The notes below the pieces were generated by a model, which was given only the letters and a program-made list of their open reading frames with translations, searched no databases and was not told the DNA's origin. The position numbers and the translations under genes were made by a program. Shown in pieces: positions 1 through 5,742 of a stretch of 6,625 bases of DNA. Source of the DNA: Deltaproteobacteria bacterium (GTDB lineage: Bacteria > Desulfobacterota > Desulfobacteria > Desulfobacterales > C00003060); assembly GCA_003647435.1 (NCBI GenBank), contig QMMV01000117.1, forward strand, positions 1-6,625, written 5' to 3'. Position 1 is the stretch's first letter; every line of letters starts with the position of its first letter.

Positions 1-485
1 GCTCCGCTGGCATCTCTTTTTACTTTGGTAATTCCCGGATACTGCTCTTCCAGCTCCTGAAGGGATATGGACTGCTGCTTTACGATTTGGAGTAAGCGTT
101 CATTTTCTTTCATAAGATCTTTCTGTTGGAGCGCATGGCGAATCGTTACAGACAGATCAAGCACATTGCAGGGTTTTGTTAAGAAGCGATAGATTTCCCC
201 CTCGTTAATAGCCCGTATTGCTGATTCAAGACTTGCGTGTCCTGTAAGAATGATTCGAATAGTATCCGGATATTTTCGGCGGACAACCGCAAGAAATTCT
301 GATCCGGACATACCGGGCATTAGTTCGTCTGAAATCACCACGTCTACCTGATGGCGAGTTAGGATGCCGAGAGCATCTTCCGCTGAAGCGGCGTACAGGA
401 TATCATACGGCTCATGTGAAAGGGCATCTTCCAGAACGTTCCTTATGGCAGGTTGGTCGTCAACAATTAAGACTGTGTGCTGCAT
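1..485 (-). CDS. Response regulator, receiver-domain protein (3' end cut by window edge)
   Basis: Reading the minus strand from the ATG at 485-483 gives 161 complete codons, open to the window edge. The first 120 or so residues are a CheY-like receiver domain. The acidic pair is D9-D10, the phosphoacceptor is D53 in VVISDELMPGMSG, the switch threonine is T81 in ILTGHA, and the conserved lysine is K104 in FLTKP. A helical linker follows (about 107-147), then the tail EEQYPGITKVKRDASGA. From memory this tail is seen in short stand-alone regulators of Desulfobacterota that end soon afterwards, so only a few codons may be missing. No DNA-binding or enzymatic output domain is visible. It presumably takes phosphate from a histidine kinase encoded elsewhere and signals by protein contact. 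An AAAGGAG ribosome binding site lies 8 nt upstream of the start. It is divergent from the TPR gene, with no evident functional link to trp. Confidence 0.94.
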   Translation of the reverse strand, partial: MQHTVLIVDDQPAIRNVLEDALSHEPYDILYAASAEDALGILTRHQVDVVISDELMPGMSGSEFLAVVRRKYPDTIRIILTGHASLESAIRAINEGEIYRFLTKPCNVLDLSVTIRHALQQKDLMKENERLLQIVKQQSISLQELEEQYPGITKVKRDASG

Positions 486-493
486 GACGGCTG

Positions 494-500
494 CTCCTTT
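494..500 (-). promoter_or_regulatory. Ribosome binding site of the response regulator
   Basis: The minus strand reads AAAGGAG here, 8 nt before the ATG at 485. This fixes the start of the receiver protein, and the encoded N-terminus MQHTVLIVDD matches the expected first beta strand and acidic pair. Confidence 0.85.
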
Positions 501-539
501 GATAATTATTAACTATTTATTGGCACTCCCTGTTTGTTA

Positions 540-583
540 GGTTTGGGGCAGGCTTCACTTCGTGTCGCAGGCTCAGCCCAACC
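540..583. repeat. Imperfect inverted repeat in the divergent intergenic region
   Basis: GGTTTGGGGC (540-549) can pair with GCCCAACC (576-583) with two single-base bulges, enclosing a 26-nt loop that contains a small CAC-TTC-GTG stem. No T-run follows on either strand, so a classical intrinsic terminator is not supported. The function is unknown, and an operator or a chance palindrome are both possible. Confidence 0.35.
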
Positions 584-730
584 GATAGCTACTTTTCCCT
601 ATCCATTTAGACCCCTCCCGCCAGGGGAGTGATTACTTTGGGATGCAATAGCAATGCCACTTTGTCACTTTTGGGACGTATTTCGATTCTTCAACAAGAA
701 GTAGCGCCGCAATACGGAGAAAAAATACTC

Positions 731-759
731 TTGAAGGAATACAAGATTGCCGGTATAAG
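731..759 (+). promoter_or_regulatory. Candidate sigma70 promoter for the TPR gene
   Basis: TTGAAG (731-736, 4/6 to TTGACA) and TATAAG (754-759, 5/6 to TATAAT) are separated by the optimal 17 nt. Transcription would start near 766, giving a leader of about 60 nt before the ATG at 827. If correct, it also shows that the longer frame opening at 629 is upstream of the transcript. This is motif matching only. Confidence 0.45.
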
Positions 760-813
760 AAGAGGTGCCACGAAAGAGATTCAGATCCCCAGACTTTTAT
801 CCTCAACCTTTAC

Positions 814-819
814 AGAGGA
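814..819 (+). promoter_or_regulatory. Ribosome binding site that decides the start of the TPR gene
   Basis: AGAGGA lies 7 nt before the ATG at 827. That ATG is immediately followed by a clear signal peptide, so this site supports 827 rather than the upstream in-frame GTG at 629 as the true start. Confidence 0.8.
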
Positions 820-826
820 AAATCGA

Positions 827-2815
827 ATGAAGATAAAACCTCTTCGGCTTTGGATTTTCATCCTTCTCTTTGCCATTGCACTGGTATTTGGAGCGGACGC
901 GGCGGTTCCGGCAGAAGAAACAACAGAACCTTCACTGGATGTGGTGATCAAAATCAGCCAGCTCGAGAAAACTCTCGAAGTTATCGATGACGTTTCAGGC
1001 ATCGATCCTCGTCAACCCACGAAATCCCCCACCGCCCAGATCAGGGTTATGGCCCACGGGACGAAATGGATTGACCCGGAGCGCTCAATCGTAATAGGCA
1101 TGAAATTTGTCAACGGCCAACCCGAAACAGCACTACTGATTCCTTTCCAACAGCCCAATGTCAATTTCCAGACAGCATACAACGGCCTGTCCGGGCCGGA
1201 TTACTACATACTCAGGTTGCCGCCAGGCGAACAGGCAAACATCTCCAATGCCTTAAAGGCGGCACTAATCGCTGCTTCCCGTCGCAAGGGGAAAGCTTCG
1301 TTATCTGTCGAACTGGCCGTTGCCAGACTGCTGGAGATGGCAGGCAAGCAGATCCAGGCAGGGTTAAATCTGTTGGGGCATGTATCCCAAACTAAGGGAA
1401 GCGAAAAGGTTGGCCTGACTTCCCAGGAAATCCAGGAAATGTTCTCAAAAATAGTCGACACTGCGGGGCAGCTCAAAACCCTCAGCTTCGGGTTTGACAT
1501 TAACAAAAAGAACCTTGCCACCTTTCTTGAAGCCCAGGCGGTAACCGGGAGCAAGCTTGCCGGGATCTTTTCCCCTCAGCCTGGCAAGACCATCCTTCTG
1601 GGCGGTTACCGGCCGGGATACCAGATTAACTTCCGCTCCCGGAACTATGACATATGCCCCATGATTGAAGTGTTGAACGATTGTTTTGGTAAGCTTTACA
1701 AAAAGATGGGAATCAACTTTTCAGACTTGGTCACAATCTGTCATTGTTTCACGGGGGAAATGGCAGGGGGTATGTCGTATGGCCCAAACGGGATGAGCAT
1801 GGAAATAATCAGCGTCCTCAAAGACACCGAGACCCCGGCGGACTTCCTGGAAACCGTCTATTTGCCTTGGCTGATGAAATTCAGCCGGGATATGGCTGGC
1901 AGCATGGAAAGACAACTCGGCAGGAAAGTCAAACCGCTATATGCCCGAACGGCTGACAGCACGGTAGCAGGTTACAAGGTTATTGGTATCAAGAGCAAGG
2001 TCCCTTATCCTGTCGGGCCGGTGGTCGCTCGAACCACCAAGACCCTCCGCACGGTGAAGTACGAATCGCGCATGACCACCGTCGGGAACTTTCTACTGAT
2101 TGCCCCCGATGATAAACGGATGGCCGAGTTGATAAGGATTGTTAAGAAACTCAAGAAAAGGCCGTCAAAGGGACCGTTAATGAGAATGGACATTGACATC
2201 GGTGCATACCTTGCCTCTATCTCTGAAATGATACCCGTGTTGCAACGAGTCCCTCAATCGATCCCTGAAATAGGCAAAGCGACTTGTCTGCTGGACATGA
2301 AAGACGGCCGGCTCTCCGCCAGGTCGTCCGTCAGAACAGATGACGTCAAAAAGGTAATAGCTCTGTTTAAAAACCTACGGCTTCCTGTTACCGCCGCAAG
2401 AGAAAAAAGAAAACTGCCCGAAAGCTTTCCTGAACCAAAAAAACTGGCTGAACCACCGAGAAAGGATGCAACATACTGGTTAGACAAGGGAGCCCTTTGC
2501 TCGACATACGGAAACGATAAGGCGGCAATCAGATACTTTAAGAAGGCGATTAAACTCGATCCCAAAAACAGTGAAGCATATTTCTACCTGGGCCTCTCAT
2601 ATGGGGAAATAGGTGAATATAAAAAGGGCATAGCTTCGATTAACAAGGCCCTCGATCTCTGCCCCGGAGAAGGGATCTATCTTTATGGCAGAGGAAGACT
2701 TTATCTCCTGGCAGGTGACAAACCCGGCGCCCTGAAGGATTTCAAGCGTGCTGCAGAGTCAGGCAACCAGGAGGCCCGGGATTACCTGAAACACTCACAG
2801 CAGAGGCTTTTTTAA
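827..2815 (+). CDS. Exported protein of unknown function with three C-terminal TPR repeats
   Basis: The product is 662 aa from the ATG at 827, chosen for its ribosome binding site and because a signal peptide starts there: MKIK, a hydrophobic core (about LWIFILLFAIALVFG), then an ADA-A type cleavage site near residue 25. There is no lipobox cysteine, so a periplasmic or secreted location is inferred. Residues of about 25-520 form a long mixed alpha/beta region that I do not recognise. It has four clustered cysteines (C277, C286, C305, C307, the last two as CHC) and a basic, proline-rich linker near 520-546. Three tandem 34-residue TPR units follow at about 547-580, 581-614 and 615-648, with the usual W/Y-LG-Y-A-P spacing, which suggests protein-protein contacts. 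The larger region has a loose look of exported DUF3352-type proteins, but this is only an impression. The gene converges on trpA and overlaps its 3' end by 21 bp, so it is not part of the trp operon. Confidence 0.88.
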   Translation: MKIKPLRLWIFILLFAIALVFGADAAVPAEETTEPSLDVVIKISQLEKTLEVIDDVSGIDPRQPTKSPTAQIRVMAHGTKWIDPERSIVIGMKFVNGQPETALLIPFQQPNVNFQTAYNGLSGPDYYILRLPPGEQANISNALKAALIAASRRKGKASLSVELAVARLLEMAGKQIQAGLNLLGHVSQTKGSEKVGLTSQEIQEMFSKIVDTAGQLKTLSFGFDINKKNLATFLEAQAVTGSKLAGIFSPQPGKTILLGGYRPGYQINFRSRNYDICPMIEVLNDCFGKLYKKMGINFSDLVTICHCFTGEMAGGMSYGPNGMSMEIISVLKDTETPADFLETVYLPWLMKFSRDMAGSMERQLGRKVKPLYARTADSTVAGYKVIGIKSKVPYPVGPVVARTTKTLRTVKYESRMTTVGNFLLIAPDDKRMAELIRIVKKLKKRPSKGPLMRMDIDIGAYLASISEMIPVLQRVPQSIPEIGKATCLLDMKDGRLSARSSVRTDDVKKVIALFKNLRLPVTAAREKRKLPESFPEPKKLAEPPRKDATYWLDKGALCSTYGNDKAAIRYFKKAIKLDPKNSEAYFYLGLSYGEIGEYKKGIASINKALDLCPGEGIYLYGRGRLYLLAGDKPGALKDFKRAAESGNQEARDYLKHSQQRLF

Positions 2816-3589
2816 CTCTTGTATGAAGCCTTTCACCCTTTTCACCATGCCGCTGCTTTTGTGATGCCGCGCAATGATATTGACAAGGGCGCTTCCCACG
2901 ATGATGCCGTCTGCGTGTGGGGCAAGGTCAGCCACCTGGGCGGCGGAGCCGATGCCGAAACCGACAGCCACCGGGTTGCGGACTTGCTTTCGCGTGCTGT
3001 CAAGCTCATGGATCAGATTGGCAGGAAGTTTCTTTCTCGCACCGGTCACACCAGTTACTGAGACATAATACAAAAACCCCCTGCTAAGGCTGTCGGCTTT
3101 TTTGATTCGATGCGGGGGGCTTGTGGGCGCAACCAGAAAGATGGTATCAAGCCCATGCTCCACAGCCACCCTGTGCCAGGGTGCGGCTTCTTCAACCGGC
3201 AGATCGGGCACGATGACGCCATCAATTCCCGCATCTGCGGCTGCAACAGCAAATTTTTCCATAGGATACTGATACAACAGGTTATAATAACTCATCAGGA
3301 CGATCGGTATTTTAACCGCCTTTCGGACATGCTTGACCATGTTTAGAATCGCCTGCAACGTAACCCCTGAGGCAAGAGCCCTCTGCCCCGCAGCCTGAAT
3401 CGTCGGCCCATCCGCTATCGGATCAGAAAATGGCGCACCTAACTCCAGCACGTCTGCGCCTGCTTCTTCTATGGCCACAATGAGATCACCGGTGAGATCA
3501 ATGGTCGGGTCACCTGCGACAAGAAACGGCATCAGGGCGGTCCCCTCGTTTTTTCTGATAGCTTTAAAAAGACGGTCTATTCTGTTCAT
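2795..3589 (-). CDS. trpA: Tryptophan synthase alpha chain
   Basis: The product is 264 aa, close to the usual 260-270. TrpA cleaves indole-3-glycerol phosphate to indole and glyceraldehyde 3-phosphate, and passes indole through a tunnel to TrpB in the cytoplasmic alpha2-beta2 complex. The family signature LELGAPFSDPIADG is present, with the two catalytic acids at exactly the textbook positions, E49 and D60. Other conserved stretches are VPDLPVEE (127-134), APTS (154-157), the TGVTGA loop (179-184), VGFGI (209-213) and VGS (231-233), the last three lining the phosphate site. An AGGGA ribosome binding site lies 8 nt before the ATG. It is the last gene of the operon. The 79-nt gap to trpB is caused by an inserted 66-bp element; before insertion the start would have overlapped the trpB stop as ATGA. 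The stop lies inside the 3' end of the convergent TPR gene, and no terminator is evident after it. Confidence 0.98.
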   Translation of the reverse strand: MNRIDRLFKAIRKNEGTALMPFLVAGDPTIDLTGDLIVAIEEAGADVLELGAPFSDPIADGPTIQAAGQRALASGVTLQAILNMVKHVRKAVKIPIVLMSYYNLLYQYPMEKFAVAAADAGIDGVIVPDLPVEEAAPWHRVAVEHGLDTIFLVAPTSPPHRIKKADSLSRGFLYYVSVTGVTGARKKLPANLIHELDSTRKQVRNPVAVGFGIGSAAQVADLAPHADGIIVGSALVNIIARHHKSSGMVKRVKGFIQELKKPLL

Positions 3590-3614
3590 GGTTTTCTTCC
3601 CTTTAAAATGTTGG

Positions 3615-3680
3615 GTAACACTTTAGCTCTTTTAAAAAACAGACATACGCAATAATATTTTCAAAAAGCTAAACTGATAC
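3615..3680. mobile_element. 66-bp MITE-like element, copy 1, inserted in the 3' end of trpB
   Basis: This 66-bp stretch is 64/66 identical to 4985-5050 and in the same orientation. Its ends are imperfect terminal inverted repeats: GTAACACTTTAGCTCTTTT on the plus strand at 3615, and GTATCAGTTTAGCTTTTTG reading inward from 3680. About 19 of the outer 23 positions match, leaving a centre of about 20 bp. The flanks AATGTTGG (3607-3614) and AATGTTTG (3681-3688) form an 8-bp direct repeat with one mismatch, as expected for a target-site duplication. Identity with copy 2 ends at these borders. It has no coding capacity, so it would be a non-autonomous element moved by a transposase elsewhere. Read on the minus strand it supplies the last three trpB codons (V-S-V) and the TAG stop. 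Confidence 0.8.
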
Positions 3681-4847
3681 AATGTTTGCAACAATATCGA
3701 GGTCCTTGTCTCCACGGCCTGAGAGGTTGATGATGACAACATCGTCTCTGGCAAAACCTGACACACCTTTGCATACAGCAGCCACAGCGTGCGAACTCTC
3801 AAGGGCCGGGATAATCCCGTCTGTTTCCGAAAGCAACTGAAACGCCTTTAGGGCCTCTTCGTCTGTAACCGATACATATTCAGCCCGCAGGGTGTCCTTG
3901 AAAAAGCTGTGTTCCGGGCCGACACCAGGATAATCAAGACCTGGAGCCAGCGAGTGTGCCTCAGATATCTGGCCTTCATCTGTTTGAAGGAGGTAGCTTT
4001 TTGCTCCATGCAAGATGCCTACGTGCCCTGCGCAAAGGGGGGCCGAGTGTCTGCCGCTTTCTATCCCGCTGCCTGCCGCCTCCACGCCGATAAGGCGCAC
4101 TCTATCTTTCATGAACGGGGCAAAAAGACCAAGCGCATTGCTCCCGCCGCCTACACAGGCTACAAGCACATCGGGGAGCCGACCTATCGCCTTCTTTATC
4201 TGGCGTTTTGCTTCTTTGCCAATGATAGATTGAAACTCACGCACAATAGCCGGATAAGGGTGAGGGCCAACGACAGAGCCGATCACATAATAGGTATCGG
4301 AAACATTGGTTACCCAGTCTCTGAGAGCCTCGTTGATGGCATCCTTCAGTGTTCGACTCCCAGAGGCCACCGGTATCACTTCAGCCCCTAAAAGCTTCAT
4401 CCGCATGACATTGATGGCCTGGCGCTTGATGTCTGTTTCTCCCATATAAATGGCACACGGTAACCCAAGGAGGGTAGCCGCCGTCGCTGTGGCAACGCCG
4501 TGCTGTCCGGCGCCGGTTTCTGCAATGATACGCCGCTTGCCCATCGTCCTGGCCAAAAGTACCTGGCCTATGGTGTTGTTGATCTTGTGTGCCCCCGTGT
4601 GGGCAAGGTCCTCACGCTTCAGATATATTTGAGGCCCCCCCAGCTTCTCAGTCAGCCCCTCGGCAAAGTAAAGCGGAGTTGGCCGCCCCACGTAGTTCTG
4701 GAGATAAGCGGCCAGGGTCTTTTTGAATTGTCTGTCCTTCCTGTAACAACGGAATGCCTCATCCAGTTCAATTAGGGCAGGCATGACAGTTTCTGGCACA
4801 AACTGCCCGCCGTACGGCCCGAAGTAACCTTTTTTCTTTTTACTCAT
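3669..4847 (-). CDS. trpB: Tryptophan synthase beta chain, C-terminus altered by an inserted element
   Basis: The product is 392 aa. TrpB is the PLP enzyme that condenses indole with L-serine to give L-tryptophan, as the beta subunit of the TrpA/TrpB complex. The PLP lysine is K88 in HTGAHKINN, the catalytic glutamate is E111 in AETGAGQHG, the phosphate-binding loop is GGGSN (234-238), and the serine that contacts the PLP ring is S376 in LSGRGDKD. The N-terminus GYFGPYGGQFVPETVMPAL and the overall length are those of the ordinary TrpB1 class, which works with TrpA. AGGAG lies 7 nt before the ATG. The last three codons and the stop lie inside a MITE-like element. Without it the frame would continue ILKGRKP to 395 aa, resembling the E. 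coli ending ILKARGEI. The active site is far upstream of the change, so the enzyme is probably functional. Confidence 0.98.
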   Translation of the reverse strand: MSKKKKGYFGPYGGQFVPETVMPALIELDEAFRCYRKDRQFKKTLAAYLQNYVGRPTPLYFAEGLTEKLGGPQIYLKREDLAHTGAHKINNTIGQVLLARTMGKRRIIAETGAGQHGVATATAATLLGLPCAIYMGETDIKRQAINVMRMKLLGAEVIPVASGSRTLKDAINEALRDWVTNVSDTYYVIGSVVGPHPYPAIVREFQSIIGKEAKRQIKKAIGRLPDVLVACVGGGSNALGLFAPFMKDRVRLIGVEAAGSGIESGRHSAPLCAGHVGILHGAKSYLLQTDEGQISEAHSLAPGLDYPGVGPEHSFFKDTLRAEYVSVTDEEALKAFQLLSETDGIIPALESSHAVAAVCKGVSGFARDDVVIINLSGRGDKDLDIVANIVSV

Positions 4848-4871
4848 TTATTATCTCCTGTCCGGTGATTG

Positions 4872-4893
4872 ACCGAAAATATATGTTTTCGGT
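4872..4893. repeat. Perfect 8-bp inverted repeat upstream of trpB
   Basis: ACCGAAAA (4872-4879) and TTTTCGGT (4886-4893) are perfect inverted copies around a 6-nt loop, 24-45 nt before the trpB start on the minus strand and just upstream of its ribosome binding site. No T-run follows on either strand, so it is not a standard terminator. In the trp mRNA it would form a hairpin near the trpB start and could affect translation or stability, which is inference. Confidence 0.6.
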
Positions 4894-4896
4894 GAA

Positions 4897-4943
4897 AAAC
4901 TCGTCCTGCTATGCGAACTTCGGATGACGAAAACATCGAGTTT
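4897..4943. repeat. Nested inverted repeats between trpF and trpB
   Basis: AAACTCG (4897-4903) pairs with CGAGTTT (4937-4943). Alternatively, the overlapping TCGTC (4901-4905) pairs with GACGA (4926-4930), and a short CGAACTTCG palindrome lies inside. The two pairings partly exclude each other, so alternative folds are possible. It may be a decayed mobile or repeat element. No ORF or terminator is seen here. Confidence 0.45.
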
Positions 4944-4984
4944 CCAATATGTTGCTTCAGGTTATTTCGTCACTTAGGTATTCG

Positions 4985-5050
4985 GTAACACTTTAGCTCT
5001 TTTAAGAAACAGACATACGCAATAATATTTTCAAAAAGCTAAACCGATAC
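4985..5050. mobile_element. 66-bp MITE-like element, copy 2, between trpF and trpB
   Basis: This is the second copy, differing from copy 1 at two positions only. The termini are GTAACAC...(plus strand, 4985) and GTATCGG...(reading inward from 5050), followed on both sides by the shared TTTAGCTYTTTK core of the inverted repeat. It is flanked by a perfect 8-bp direct repeat, GGTATTCG at 4977-4984 and 5051-5058, consistent with a target-site duplication. Unlike copy 1 it sits in non-coding DNA, 65 nt after the trpF stop, so it interrupts no gene. A third TATTCG occurs at 5085-5090, so this motif is locally common, which slightly weakens the duplication argument for this copy alone. The GTAA end and 8-bp duplication recall IS66-family elements. 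Confidence 0.8.
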
Positions 5051-5115
5051 GGTATTCGAGTCTGTTTCGTGCGTGGAATTTCGATATTCGGATTTATTGG
5101 CCGGACCCGGGCAAT

Positions 5116-5742
5116 TTACCCCTTTCGTGTCTCGTATCGTACCTGTTCCACAAAACGCCGCATCTTCAAATGATCTTTTATCCCGGGCGCTGATTCCACG
5201 CCGCTGCTTATATCCACACCGTAGGGGTCGACCGTGGATACCGCCTCTTTGACATTTTCCGGTGTAAGCCCGCCGGACAGGATCACGGGACCATAATCTT
5301 TTGCCTCTCTTGCAATGACCCAGTCAAACGTTTTCCCCGTACCCCCGGCTTGTCCTTTTACATACGTGTCGAGTACAAACCCGCCAACACTGTCGCTGTA
5401 GGCGGCCATCGCTTTCAGACTTTGCCTGCTGCTGACGCGTATAGCCTTGAGGACGCTGAAATCTAAGGCCCTGCAGTATTCCGGCGATTCACTCCCGTGG
5501 AGTTGAATCCAGTCAAATTTACAAAAAGCGGCTATTTGCCGCAAGGAGTCAAGATCCATGTCCACAAATACACCGACAGTGCTTACAAAAGGCGGAAGCG
5601 AGCTTGTTATCTTTCGAGCCATCTCTGGTGTAATTCTTCTTGGGCTTTTTGCCAGGACAAACCCCACTGCATCGACACCAAGGCTTGCGGCAAACTGTGC
5701 GTCAGCCTCACGGGTGATGCCGCAAATCTTGATTCTCGGCAT
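5116..5742 (-). CDS. trpF: Phosphoribosylanthranilate isomerase
   Basis: The product is 208 aa, a typical length for a stand-alone (beta/alpha)8 TrpF. It converts N-(5'-phosphoribosyl)anthranilate to the carboxyphenylamino-deoxyribulose phosphate used by TrpC. The catalytic cysteine is C7 in KICGITR and the catalytic aspartate is D125 in FVLDTYVKGQ, followed by GGTGKTFDW (133-141). IQLHG (79-83), ILSGGLTPENV (about 154-164) and GVDISSGVES near 175-184 are the usual core and phosphate-binding segments. The start is fixed by AAAGGAG 7 nt upstream and by the correct first beta strand. The first 35 bp overlap the end of trpC in another frame, implying close translational linkage. A 268-nt gap with a mobile element separates it from trpB. 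Confidence 0.98.
   Translation of the reverse strand: MPRIKICGITREADAQFAASLGVDAVGFVLAKSPRRITPEMARKITSSLPPFVSTVGVFVDMDLDSLRQIAAFCKFDWIQLHGSESPEYCRALDFSVLKAIRVSSRQSLKAMAAYSDSVGGFVLDTYVKGQAGGTGKTFDWVIAREAKDYGPVILSGGLTPENVKEAVSTVDPYGVDISSGVESAPGIKDHLKMRRFVEQVRYETRKG

Larger units (their letters stand above)
486..826. other. Divergent intergenic region
   Basis: These 341 bp separate the minus-strand receiver gene from the plus-strand TPR gene. An open frame runs through part of it from a GTG at 629 into the TPR gene. Its N-terminal residues look like no protein leader, and the GTG has no properly spaced ribosome binding site, so I treat it as non-coding. It contains a long imperfect inverted repeat (540-549 with 576-583), a small GC-rich stem (612-616 CCCCT with 623-627 AGGGG), and the promoter and ribosome binding site listed separately. 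The AT-rich stretch at 501-520 could include the receiver gene's -10 region, but no convincing -35 partner is visible. Confidence 0.7.

Noticed and set aside
521..537. Sigma54-type promoter (TGGCAC ... TTG) on the plus strand
   Set aside because: The -24 TGGCAC is good, but the TTG is two bases too far downstream and lacks the GC pair of the -12 element.
612..627. CCCCT-AGGGG hairpin as an intrinsic terminator or riboswitch
   Set aside because: The stem is only 5 bp, no T-run follows, and no conserved riboswitch core was recognised around it.
629..826. 66-residue N-terminal extension of the TPR protein from a GTG at 629
   Set aside because: A ribosome binding site and a clean signal peptide begin at 827. 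The extension would bury the signal peptide, and a candidate promoter lies downstream of 629.
4872..4893. Hairpin before trpB as a trp attenuator
   Set aside because: It lies inside the operon, with no leader peptide rich in Trp codons and no T-run after it.
3611..5050. The repeated block explained as the remnant of a duplicated trpB 3' end
   Set aside because: Sequence upstream of the last three trpB codons is not shared by the second copy. Inverted termini and distinct 8-bp flanks fit transposition better.
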